Shown piece by piece: positions 1 to 6,022 of a stretch of 11,906 nt of DNA. The position numbers and the translations under genes were made by a program. Within the stretch, counting starts at the first letter, position 1, and each line of letters opens with the position of its first letter. Origin of the DNA: Clostridia bacterium (GTDB lineage: Bacteria; Bacillota_A; Clostridia; Oscillospirales; CAG-272); assembly GCA_017652965.1 (NCBI GenBank), contig JAGBZZ010000038.1:1-11906 (forward strand). The letters run 5' to 3'. Under the pieces are notes generated by a model. It saw only the letters and a program-made list of their open reading frames with translations. It searched no databases and was not told where the DNA came from.

Positions 1-102
1 ACAGATGGCATCCACGTGGACACCCGGCATGCCGGAAATGAAGCGGGCGTTTCCCACACCGCGGTGGCCAAGCCCGACTACGGCTACGTGTACGTTTCTC
101 AT
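1..102 (-). CDS. Gfo/Idh/MocA family oxidoreductase, N-terminal fragment (cut by window edge)
   Basis: Only the first 34 codons are in the window; the gene runs off the left edge. The peptide opens with a beta strand and the dinucleotide-binding loop GLGHRG (residues 10-15), followed by an alpha helix and a second strand (VHVDAIC), the start of a Rossmann NAD(P)-binding fold. About half of its residues match the start of the next gene upstream (121-1389), so the two are probably tandem paralogues of the same family. The ATG is supported by AAAGGAGA 6 nt upstream. The gap to the upstream gene is only 18 nt, which suggests one transcript. The GxGxRG form of the loop is the one seen in GH109-like members, but too little is visible to assign a substrate or say whether it is a glycosidase or a dehydrogenase. 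Confidence 0.85.
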   Translation of the reverse strand, partial: MRNVHVAVVGLGHRGVGNARFISGMPGVHVDAIC

Positions 103-108
103 CGCAGT

Positions 109-116
109 TCTCCTTT
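109..116 (-). promoter_or_regulatory. Ribosome binding site of the partial oxidoreductase gene
   Basis: AAAGGAGA lies 6 nt before the ATG at 102. It fixes the start of the fragment and sits inside the 18-nt gap after the preceding stop codon, consistent with two genes on one mRNA. Confidence 0.8.
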
Positions 117-120
117 CGCC

Positions 121-1389
121 TTATTCGGCGGTCTCTTCCTTTGCCTCGGGGGCATCCTCGGGGATCGGCCCTGTAAAGTCGTCGCAATCCAGGGGAGCGC
201 GGCGGATCCATTCACCGTTCGTGAAGTCCGGGAAGGCCACGGGTGCGCCGCCAAGGGCGATCGACTTTTCGGAGAGGGTAGTGATGGCCATCCAGGTGGC
301 GGCGTCATAAGCGTCGATCGGGACGTTCTTGTCGCCGCGGGCGAGGCAATCAAAGAAGGCAGAGAAGCAGAAGCCGTCCATCCCACCGTGACCGCCCTTG
401 ACGTTGGCAGCATTCTCGGGGCGCCACAAGGGAGAGAGGTACTTTTCAAAATCCACGGCGTTGCCGGCGTTCTTATAGATCGAGGTGTTGTGGTTCAGCC
501 CGGCACCCTCAAGGTAGATCGAATCGCTGTTCTCCTCAAACATACCGCGCGTGCCCTGCACCGCAAAATCGCGGGAGTAGAAGCGGGGCAGGCTGGTATC
601 CAGGGTCAGGGTAACCGTTTCGCCGCCCGCACAGGTGATGATGGTGGTCACGATATCGCCCTGGGCAAAGTCAACACCCCGGAGCTTTTCGTTTTCGGGA
701 TGCACTCTCTCGGCAAAATCCTCAAGCCCGAAGGACTTGGTGGATACGCTGACAAGAGACAGGGGGCGGTTACCGCGGTTGATACCCAGGATCTTGGCGA
801 TCGGGCCGAAGTCGTGGGTCGGATAGTTGTGGCAGTTGCGGTTGAGGTAGTTGCGCAGGCGGTAGTGGCGGCGCTCCTCACCCTCGGTGATCTCGTCACG
901 CAGGTCGTGGCGGTAGCCGCCCTCGCAGTGGACGATGCGGCCAAGAAGACCCCGGCGTGCCATATTGGCCACCATCAGCTCACGCTTGCCGTAGCAGCAG
1001 TTTTCCAGCATCATGACCGGCACACCGGTCTCCTCATGCGTACGGACAAGATCCCAGCACTGCTTGATGGAATACGCGCCGCCGACCTCCATGGCCGCCC
1101 ACTTGCCTGCCTTCATGGCGGCAACGGCCTGGGGGATGTGCGACTCCCAGGAGGAGAAGATCATAACAGCGTCGACCGATTCCTCAGCCAGAATATCCTC
1201 AAAGACAAGGGTCTCCTTCGGACGGTAGCCGTGAGCCTGCTCGATGGCGTCGGAGGTTCTCTTGATGCGATCCTCATAAAGGTCGCAGACGATATCGATG
1301 TGGATGTTATCCATGCCCGCGATGAAGCGGGTGTTCCAGTAGCCGCGGTTTCCAAGCCCGACGACGCCGAGATGCAGTGTTTTTGCCAT
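121..1389 (-). CDS. GH109-like Gfo/Idh/MocA family protein (putative NAD-dependent glycosidase or dehydrogenase)
   Basis: This 422-residue protein is probably cytoplasmic, since no signal peptide is visible. The N-terminal Rossmann domain carries GLGNRG at residues 11-16. The C-terminal half has features I associate with GH109 alpha-N-acetylgalactosaminidases: MLEN (127-130), CEGGYRHDLRDEI (155-167), NYPTHDFGPIAKILGINRGN (188-207) and GGHGGMDGF (332-340). In GH109 the Tyr and His of YPTH (here Y189 and H192) line the active site. These enzymes keep NAD+ bound and cleave glycosides by a transient oxidation at C3, as GH4 enzymes do. The start is supported by AAGAGGAG 9 nt upstream. The gene has its own promoter and is followed 18 nt later by a paralogue. 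The acidic C-terminal tail (about 408-422) is probably unstructured. Family membership is firm. The glycosidase role is inferred from motifs, and a sugar dehydrogenase remains possible. Confidence 0.88.
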   Translation of the reverse strand: MAKTLHLGVVGLGNRGYWNTRFIAGMDNIHIDIVCDLYEDRIKRTSDAIEQAHGYRPKETLVFEDILAEESVDAVMIFSSWESHIPQAVAAMKAGKWAAMEVGGAYSIKQCWDLVRTHEETGVPVMMLENCCYGKRELMVANMARRGLLGRIVHCEGGYRHDLRDEITEGEERRHYRLRNYLNRNCHNYPTHDFGPIAKILGINRGNRPLSLVSVSTKSFGLEDFAERVHPENEKLRGVDFAQGDIVTTIITCAGGETVTLTLDTSLPRFYSRDFAVQGTRGMFEENSDSIYLEGAGLNHNTSIYKNAGNAVDFEKYLSPLWRPENAANVKGGHGGMDGFCFSAFFDCLARGDKNVPIDAYDAATWMAITTLSEKSIALGGAPVAFPDFTNGEWIRRAPLDCDDFTGPIPEDAPEAKEETAE

Positions 1390-1398
1390 AATACAAAG

Positions 1399-1406
1399 CT
1401 CCTCTT
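1399..1406 (-). promoter_or_regulatory. Ribosome binding site of the GH109-like gene
   Basis: AAGAGGAG lies 9 nt before the ATG at 1389 and decides that start. Confidence 0.8.
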
Positions 1407-1451
1407 GTTGTATTTTCCCTTTTGGGAAGGGGTGAATTCATAAGCAGTTCT

Positions 1452-1480
1452 ATTATACAGCCTTTTTCTTCGGCTGTCTA
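1452..1480 (-). promoter_or_regulatory. Sigma-A promoter of the GH109-like operon
   Basis: On the minus strand, TAGACA (1480-1475) and TATAAT (1457-1452) are separated by exactly 17 bp. This predicts a transcript start near 1445 and a 5' leader of about 55 nt. The -10 is perfect and the -35 matches five of six consensus bases. The spacer is almost filled by an inverted repeat (listed separately), so the promoter is probably controlled by a repressor. Confidence 0.75.
1457..1477. promoter_or_regulatory. Inverted repeat inside the promoter spacer (candidate operator)
   Basis: ACAGCC (1457-1462) and GGCTGT (1472-1477) form a perfect 6-bp inverted repeat separated by 9 nt. Imperfect symmetry continues outward into CTAT/ATAG. 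It overlaps both edges of the -35 and -10 boxes, where a bound repressor would block RNA polymerase. An RNA hairpin is less likely to matter, because the element lies upstream of the predicted transcript start and has no T-tract. Which regulator would bind is unknown; none is encoded in the window. Confidence 0.5.
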
Positions 1481-1483
1481 TAG

Positions 1484-1526
1484 CAAATCGAGAAAAAATC
1501 GAAATTTGACCGTATTGAACAGTTCA
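1484..1526. repeat. Two further inverted repeats upstream of the GH109-like promoter
   Basis: CAAAT-CGA (1484-1491) faces TCG-AA-ATTTG (1499-1508), an imperfect inverted repeat just upstream of the -35 box. TGAACAGTTCA (1516-1526) is a perfect 11-bp palindrome around a central A. Both lie between the end of mutY and the promoter, where activator or repressor sites would be expected. Short palindromes arise by chance in AT-rich spacers, so the support is modest. Confidence 0.35.
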
Positions 1527-1557
1527 GGGGATGATATGAAAGGTTTTGGCGAAGGGG

Positions 1558-2604
1558 TTACTTGCAAAGAAGGTCAAGAAAGGCGCGGAAGGCACTGGGT
1601 ATGGCGTAGACCGTGCGCAGTCCCTCCCTCGTGGCAAAGGTAAGCCCGCCGCCCTCGGCATCCAGGGTGACAAGGTAGGAGGTCATGTGCCATTCCCTGT
1701 GGGTAAAGATATGCTTGGCCACGGGCCCCTCCTCTATGGCGATGGCGGAAAGCCCCCATGCCGCAAGCAGCTCCTTCACCTCCTCGGGCGAGAGGGTGCC
1801 ATCGGCAGACGGGAACTCCCAAAGCCCACCGAGAAGCCCTTCGGGCGGACGGCGGAAGATGCCGACACGGTCACCGCACAGAAGGAGAAGCACAGTGCGC
1901 GCCTCCACCGTGCGCGCAGGCTTCGGCTTGCGGTAGGGGATGCTGTCGGTCAGCCCCTCGGCCCGTGCGCGGCAAAGGGCGGAAAGCGGGCAGGCCTCGC
2001 AGTGCGCCGCCCCGTTCGGGATGCAGACCGTCTCCCCAAGCTCCATCAGCGCTTCGGTCATCGCACGGGCCTTTTCGGGGTCGTGGGGATAGACGGCACG
2101 GAGCGCCTCGGTCACGTCCCGCTTCATCGCGGGGGACAGCACGTCCCGCCCGTCGGCCGTGAGGCGGGCCACCACGCGAAGGACGTTGCCGTCCACGGCG
2201 GGCTCTGGCAGACCGAAGGCGATCGAGGCGATCGCCCCGGCGGTATAGTCGCCGATCCCGGGCAGACGGCGGAGTGCCTCGGCCGAGGCGGGGAGCGCCC
2301 CGCCATGCTCGCGCACAATCACCTCGGCGGCCTTTTGCAGGTTGCGGGCACGGCTGTAATAGCCAAGCCCCTCCCACAGCTTCATCAGCTGTGCGTCCTC
2401 GGCATCGGCCAGCGCCTCCACTGTCGGAAAAGCCTCCAGAAAGCGGCGGTAATAGGGAATGACCGCCTCAATGCGGGTCTGCTGCAGCATGATCTCCGAG
2501 ATCCACACGTGGTAAGGGGCGCGATCCTCACGCCAGGGGAGATCCCGCCCGGCGTGCGCATACCAGGCAAGGAGGGGGGATACGATGGCAAAAATCTCGG
2601 TCAT
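1558..2604 (-). CDS. mutY: A/G-specific adenine DNA glycosylase MutY
   Basis: MutY removes adenine mispaired with 8-oxoguanine, preventing G:C to T:A mutations in base-excision repair. The 348-residue length is normal for the family. The HhH-GPD glycosylase domain carries catalytic E37 in SEIMLQQTR (36-44), the helix-hairpin-helix LPGIGDYTAGAI (114-125) and catalytic D138 in VDGN. The iron-sulphur cluster ligands are C194, C202, C205 and C211, with seven residues between the first two. The C-terminal NUDIX-like domain (about 230-345), which recognises 8-oxoG, has GLLGGLWEFP (256-265) and FTH (300-302) at the position of the usual FSH loop, a conservative change. A GAGGT Shine-Dalgarno lies 9 nt before the ATG. 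The gene is divergent from the DUF2310 gene. No convincing terminator follows it, so some readthrough into the oxidoreductase genes is possible. Confidence 0.97.
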   Translation of the reverse strand: MTEIFAIVSPLLAWYAHAGRDLPWREDRAPYHVWISEIMLQQTRIEAVIPYYRRFLEAFPTVEALADAEDAQLMKLWEGLGYYSRARNLQKAAEVIVREHGGALPASAEALRRLPGIGDYTAGAIASIAFGLPEPAVDGNVLRVVARLTADGRDVLSPAMKRDVTEALRAVYPHDPEKARAMTEALMELGETVCIPNGAAHCEACPLSALCRARAEGLTDSIPYRKPKPARTVEARTVLLLLCGDRVGIFRRPPEGLLGGLWEFPSADGTLSPEEVKELLAAWGLSAIAIEEGPVAKHIFTHREWHMTSYLVTLDAEGGGLTFATREGLRTVYAIPSAFRAFLDLLCK

Positions 2605-2632
2605 GGCGCTGATACCTCACACTTTTTTGTCC

Positions 2633-2661
2633 ATTTTAGCACAGAAGACGGAAAAAGTAAA
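2633..2661 (-). promoter_or_regulatory. Probable sigma-A promoter of mutY
   Basis: On the minus strand, TTTACT (2661-2656) and TAAAAT (2638-2633) are 17 bp apart. They match the consensus at four and five of six bases and would give a short leader before mutY at 2604. Upstream lie runs of T and A (2663-2687), including the inverted repeat CTTTTTT/AAAAAAG, which may act as UP-element-like or bent DNA shared with the divergent promoter. Confidence 0.5.
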
Positions 2662-2699
2662 GTTTTTTTGCCTTTTTTCAAAAAAAGAACGGGATGCCA

Positions 2700-2728
2700 T
2701 TGACAAACAAAAAAGGATTTGTTATACT
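2700..2728 (+). promoter_or_regulatory. Sigma-A promoter of the DUF2310 gene
   Basis: TTGACA (2700-2705) and TATACT (2723-2728) are separated by 17 bp, a near-consensus vegetative promoter. The predicted transcript start is near 2735, which gives a leader of about 34 nt before the ATG at 2769. A-tracts directly upstream (2680-2686) could serve as an UP element. Confidence 0.85.
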
Positions 2729-2768
2729 AAATACATATAATCATGTAATATGTTATCGGGAGGCAACC

Positions 2769-3494
2769 ATGGAATATTTCAAAATTTCTCTTCGCCCTCA
2801 TAAGGTTCTGAAAAATCCCGCCTACTGCGATTCTTTGGTCTGGGAAAGCTTCAATGCGCTTCGCAAAAATGGCCAGATCTATGAAAATTTCCAGGTGGTG
2901 TCCGAGAATGGCGCGTACGCCGTGTACGTGATCATGCCCGGTGCCGATGCTCTTGATCTTGCCTTCTGCACCGAGGAGTCGGTGGATACCGTGAAGAAGC
3001 TTGCCTCTATCTTCTCGCTGAAGGTGGAGTCGCTTGGCGAGACGGTGACGTGTGAGGATTCCTGCACCTGCGAGGCCCCCTCGTGGTATATGCTGTATAC
3101 CGACCTTTCGACCGAGGAGAGCCCTGTTGTGTGCGGTGACTGCGGAAAGCCTGTTCCGCTCTATAAGCTCCCTGCTATCCTCGATAAGGAGGGGCAGAGC
3201 AACTTCCTGAACTGGCAGGATCAGTTCCGTGCCATTCAGAAGCTGGATATGTACAATTATCAGCCCGATCTGACCGCCAATGAGATCTATAATCCCACCT
3301 CCCGCATCAACAAGATGGGCCGTGCCCTTTGCCGCACCATGGAAAAGGCAAAGAGCGTGCCGGTGTTCTACCATCTTGAGCAGCAGAAGGGAAGCGAGAA
3401 GGCCTGCCCGATCTGCGACCGTGAGTGGAGCCGTACGGCCAACGAGGAGATCTCGGCTAACCTTTGCACCTTCTGCCGTATCGCGGTGGGTTGA
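2769..3494 (+). CDS. DUF2310 family zinc-ribbon protein
   Basis: This is a 241-residue cytoplasmic protein of the DUF2310 family, described only as Zn-ribbon-containing and possibly nucleic-acid-binding. Family features are the Cys group C95/C99/C101 before a short aromatic strand (SWYMLYTD), the knuckle CGDCGKPVPLYKLP (122-135), a following helix with WQ (149-150) and Q-F spacing, and a C-terminal pair of knuckles, CPIC (213-216) and CTFC (233-236). CGDC with CPIC/CTFC could bind one or two zinc ions. The start at 2769 is chosen because GGGAGG precedes it by 5 nt and the promoter -35 lies at 2700; an in-frame ATG at 2694 would lie upstream of the transcript start. It is probably a single-gene unit, ended by the hairpin at 3527. 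Its biological role is not known. Confidence 0.88.
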   Translation: MEYFKISLRPHKVLKNPAYCDSLVWESFNALRKNGQIYENFQVVSENGAYAVYVIMPGADALDLAFCTEESVDTVKKLASIFSLKVESLGETVTCEDSCTCEAPSWYMLYTDLSTEESPVVCGDCGKPVPLYKLPAILDKEGQSNFLNWQDQFRAIQKLDMYNYQPDLTANEIYNPTSRINKMGRALCRTMEKAKSVPVFYHLEQQKGSEKACPICDREWSRTANEEISANLCTFCRIAVG

Positions 3495-3526
3495 GCGGTT
3501 TCCTTGTGACATAAGTTAAACGAGAC

Positions 3527-3563
3527 AAAGAGTTGTATTGTTTTTGGCAGTACAGCTCTTTTC
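3527..3563 (+). terminator. Probable rho-independent terminator after the DUF2310 gene
   Basis: AAAGAGTTGTA (3527-3537) pairs with TACAGCTCTTT (3551-3561) through 11 bp with one T-G wobble. The loop is 13 nt, and the stem is followed by TTCTTCCTTCC. The U-tract is interrupted, so termination may be partial. It sits 32 nt after the stop codon, as expected for a terminator. A smaller hairpin, GGGCG/CGCCC (3572-3586), follows in the leader of the next gene. Confidence 0.6.
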
Positions 3564-3611
3564 TTCCTTCCGGGCGGCTTTCGCCCATATAAAAAGAAAG
3601 AGGCTTTTGGT

Positions 3612-5048
3612 ATGATACAGGACAAGATCACCGAATATTTTGAGGCACACAGGGATGAGATGATGGCGCGCCTTGCCGCCCTTTGCACTATCCCCTCGGT
3701 ACAGGGGGCGCCCGAGGAGGGTAAGCCCTTTGGGCGGGAGGTGGATGCGGCACTGGAGGCCGCGGCCGCCATGTTCCGCGAGGAGGGCTTTGAGACCGAG
3801 CGCGATCCCGAGGGGCGCTTTTATCTGGCCCATTTCGGCACGGGCGCACGTACGGTAGGCATCTTTGCCCATGCGGACGTTGTGCCGGCAGGGGAGGATT
3901 GGAGCTTCACGGCGCCCTTTGTCCCTGTCCGCCGTGACGGGCTTCTCGTTGCCCGTGGGGCGGAGGATAACAAGGCGGGCATCATAGCCGCCCTGTACCT
4001 TCTGAAGGCGGTGCGCGAGCTTGCCCTGCCGCTTGATGTGCGCCTTGTTGCCTTTATCGGCGGCAATGAGGAAACGGGGATGGAGGACGTGGAGGCCTTC
4101 TGCCGTTCCTATCCCGCTCCGGATCTTTCGCTTGTGCCGGATAACGATGCCCCGCTTTCGCTTGGCGAGAAGGGACGTACCGAGGGATGGCTGGTCTCCC
4201 CGCCACTGCTTTCGGACATTCTGGATATAAGCGGCGGCCGCGCCTACAACGTGGTGCTTGACCGTGCTACGGCTACGCTTGCCTATTCCGAGGGGCTGCT
4301 TTCCTCGCTTGAGGGGCTGGTGGCCGGGCGGGATGAGTTGACCCTGACCCCGAAGCCCGAGGAGGGCATCATCACGCTTGAGGCCGCAGGCAGAGCCGCC
4401 CATGCCTCGCATCCCGAGGGCTCGCGGAATGCCTGCGTCATTCTTGCCGAGACACTGGCCGCCTCGGATGCGCTTTCGATCGATGAGCGGGGGCTTATGG
4501 CTACCGTTGCCCTGTATCTTGCCGATCCTTACGGCGGCACGCTGGGCATCGCGGGGCAGGACGGTCCCTTCGGCAAGCGGACGGCCGTCTCGGGGATGGT
4601 GCGCGTGCGTGACGGGCGCCTCTTCCTTTCCATGGATATCCGCTACGGCAGTGCCACCTCCTGGCGTGAGCTTGGCCCGATCCTTGAGGAGATCCTGGCG
4701 GATGAGGAATGGGATTTCCTGCTTGGCTCGGCACATGACGGCTTTGACCTTGGCGACGGCGACCCTGCCGTTTCTGCCCTTCTTTCGGCTTATCACCGCA
4801 TCACGGGTGAGGTAGAGGCAAGACCCTATTACAGCGGTGGCGGCACCTATGCCAGATGCCTGCCGCGTGCCTTCAGCGTGGGGCTTGGCGTTCCCACCGT
4901 GGGTGCAGAGGCGCGCGCGGTGCTTCCTGCCGGGCATGGCGGTGCGCACGGCCCGGACGAATGCCTGCCGGAGGATTCCTATCTTGCCGCCCTGCGCGTT
5001 TTGACCGAATATGTGCTGACGGCCGCAGATGTGTTAAGGAATGAGTAA
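3612..5048 (+). CDS. M20 family metallopeptidase, Sapep/PepV-type dipeptidase
   Basis: This 478-residue cytoplasmic di-zinc peptidase probably cleaves dipeptides or short peptides in amino-acid salvage. The metal-binding set can be read in order: H87 in HAD, bridging D119 in GAEDNKAG, catalytic E153 and ligand E154 in GGNEETG, D177 in VPDNDAP, and H446 in the closing HGGAHGPDE. The central lid domain contains GRAAHASHPEGSRNA (260-274); its H264 corresponds to the transition-state-stabilising His of PepV. Length and motif order fit the PepV/Sapep branch rather than the shorter ArgE or DapE branches. The start at 3612 is backed by AAAGAGG 8 nt upstream. I found no clear promoter in the 117-nt gap. 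The 3' end overlaps the radical SAM gene by 8 nt. Exact peptide specificity cannot be read from sequence. Confidence 0.93.
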   Translation: MIQDKITEYFEAHRDEMMARLAALCTIPSVQGAPEEGKPFGREVDAALEAAAAMFREEGFETERDPEGRFYLAHFGTGARTVGIFAHADVVPAGEDWSFTAPFVPVRRDGLLVARGAEDNKAGIIAALYLLKAVRELALPLDVRLVAFIGGNEETGMEDVEAFCRSYPAPDLSLVPDNDAPLSLGEKGRTEGWLVSPPLLSDILDISGGRAYNVVLDRATATLAYSEGLLSSLEGLVAGRDELTLTPKPEEGIITLEAAGRAAHASHPEGSRNACVILAETLAASDALSIDERGLMATVALYLADPYGGTLGIAGQDGPFGKRTAVSGMVRVRDGRLFLSMDIRYGSATSWRELGPILEEILADEEWDFLLGSAHDGFDLGDGDPAVSALLSAYHRITGEVEARPYYSGGGTYARCLPRAFSVGLGVPTVGAEARAVLPAGHGGAHGPDECLPEDSYLAALRVLTEYVLTAADVLRNE

Positions 5049-5955
5049 AGAATACTTTGCAAAATGCCGTATCTGCCCACGTTCCTGCGGTGTTGACCGC
5101 ACAGCGGGGCAATGTGGCCGTTGCCGCGTGGGGGCCGCGCCCGTCCTTGCCCGCGCCGCCCTGCATGCGTGGGAGGAGCCCTGCCTTTCGGGCACGCGTG
5201 GCTCGGGCACCGTCTTCTTCTCGGGTTGCTCGCTTGGTTGCGTCTTTTGCCAGAACCGTGAGATCGCCGGTGGAGAGGCGGGTATTGCCGTAAGCGTGAA
5301 GCGCTTGGTGGAGATCCTGTGTGAGCTGCAGGCGGCGGGGGCGCACAACATCAATTTTGTTACCCCTACCCATTATGCCCCCCTCCTTTTGGACGTCATT
5401 CCCGCCGCGCGCCGCGCAGGGATGACCCTGCCGACCGTCTATAACTGCGGTGGATATGAAAGCGTGGAGACCCTGCGGATGCTTCGTGGGCTTATCGATA
5501 TCTACCTCCCGGATTTCAAATATGCCGACCCCGCCCTTGCCGCGCGATACAGCGCCGCCCCCGACTATCCGGAGGTGGCCCGTGCTGCTATTGCAGAAAT
5601 GGTAGCGCAGTGCGGTGACCCCGTCCTTGACGGGGATGGCATCATGAAGCGCGGGGTGATCGTGCGGCATCTGATGCTGCCGCACGCCTACCGCAATTCG
5701 CACGACGTCCTAAAATATCTGGCCACCACCTACGGGGATAGGATCTATCTCAGCCTGATGAACCAATATACCCCCATGCCCGGCATCACGGCACGCTTCC
5801 CCGAGCTTGGCGAGACGGTTCCCGCAAAGGACTATCGCCGCCTGGTAGCGTACGCCGTCCGCCTTGGAGTGACACGGGCCTTCGTCCAGGAGGAGGGGAC
5901 GGTGGGCGAATCGTTTATCCCGCCCTTTGATCTTTCCGGCGTGATCCCGCAGTAA
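5041..5955 (+). CDS. Radical SAM protein, PflX-like (COG1313 type)
   Basis: This 304-residue protein resembles pyruvate formate-lyase activating enzymes but belongs to the PflX-like group, whose substrate is unknown. The radical SAM cluster motif is CSLGCVFC (C63, C67, C70), with N72 following. The N-terminus carries a second Cys group, C9, C12, C16, C25 and C28, in the CxxCPRxCGVDR pattern typical of this group; it may bind a further metal centre. Later family motifs are NFVTPTHY (105-112), YNCGGYES (134-141) and DIYLPDFKY (153-161). The start is forced: an in-frame TAA lies at 5035-5037, so ATG 5041 is the first possible start, and it overlaps the peptidase stop. The AAGGA touching the ATG is too close to be a good ribosome site, so translation probably depends on coupling with the upstream gene. 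A strong terminator follows. Confidence 0.9.
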   Translation: MSKEYFAKCRICPRSCGVDRTAGQCGRCRVGAAPVLARAALHAWEEPCLSGTRGSGTVFFSGCSLGCVFCQNREIAGGEAGIAVSVKRLVEILCELQAAGAHNINFVTPTHYAPLLLDVIPAARRAGMTLPTVYNCGGYESVETLRMLRGLIDIYLPDFKYADPALAARYSAAPDYPEVARAAIAEMVAQCGDPVLDGDGIMKRGVIVRHLMLPHAYRNSHDVLKYLATTYGDRIYLSLMNQYTPMPGITARFPELGETVPAKDYRRLVAYAVRLGVTRAFVQEEGTVGESFIPPFDLSGVIPQ

Positions 5956-5958
5956 TAA

Positions 5959-6000
5959 AAAAGGATAGAGAATCTTGTGCTCTCTATCCTTTTCTCTTTT
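5959..6000. terminator. Strong bidirectional rho-independent terminator
   Basis: AAAAGGATAGAGA (5959-5971) and TCTCTATCCTTTT (5981-5993) form a perfect 13-bp stem with a 9-nt loop. On the plus strand it is followed by CTCTTTTATT; on the minus strand it is followed by a run of T through 5956. It sits between two convergent genes, just 3 nt after the radical SAM stop and 29 nt from the serine hydrolase stop, and should end both transcripts. Confidence 0.93.
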
Positions 6001-6022
6001 ATTATGCCGTGTGCCGTCCCTA

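Noticed and set aside
1415..1428. TTCCC-TTTT-GGGAA hairpin in the leader of the GH109-like gene
   Set aside because: It has only five base pairs and no attached T-run or conserved context, so it is too weak to call a regulatory element.
16..1443. 475-codon open frame on the plus strand opposite the GH109-like gene
   Set aside because: It is antisense to a gene with clear family motifs and its own promoter; the translated product has no recognisable domain and no ribosome binding site.
2694..2768. 25-residue N-terminal extension of the DUF2310 protein
   Set aside because: Its ATG lies upstream of the promoter -35 box, so it would not be transcribed; GGGAGG supports the start at 2769.
3572..3586. 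GGGCG/CGCCC hairpin before the M20 gene as a terminator
   Set aside because: The 5-bp stem is followed by ATATAAAAAG rather than a T-run; the better terminator is at 3527-3563.
3516..4949. 477-codon open frame on the minus strand opposite the M20 peptidase
   Set aside because: It is a GC-rich shadow of the peptidase. Its product is basic and low in recognisable motifs, while the opposite frame has the full metal-ligand set.
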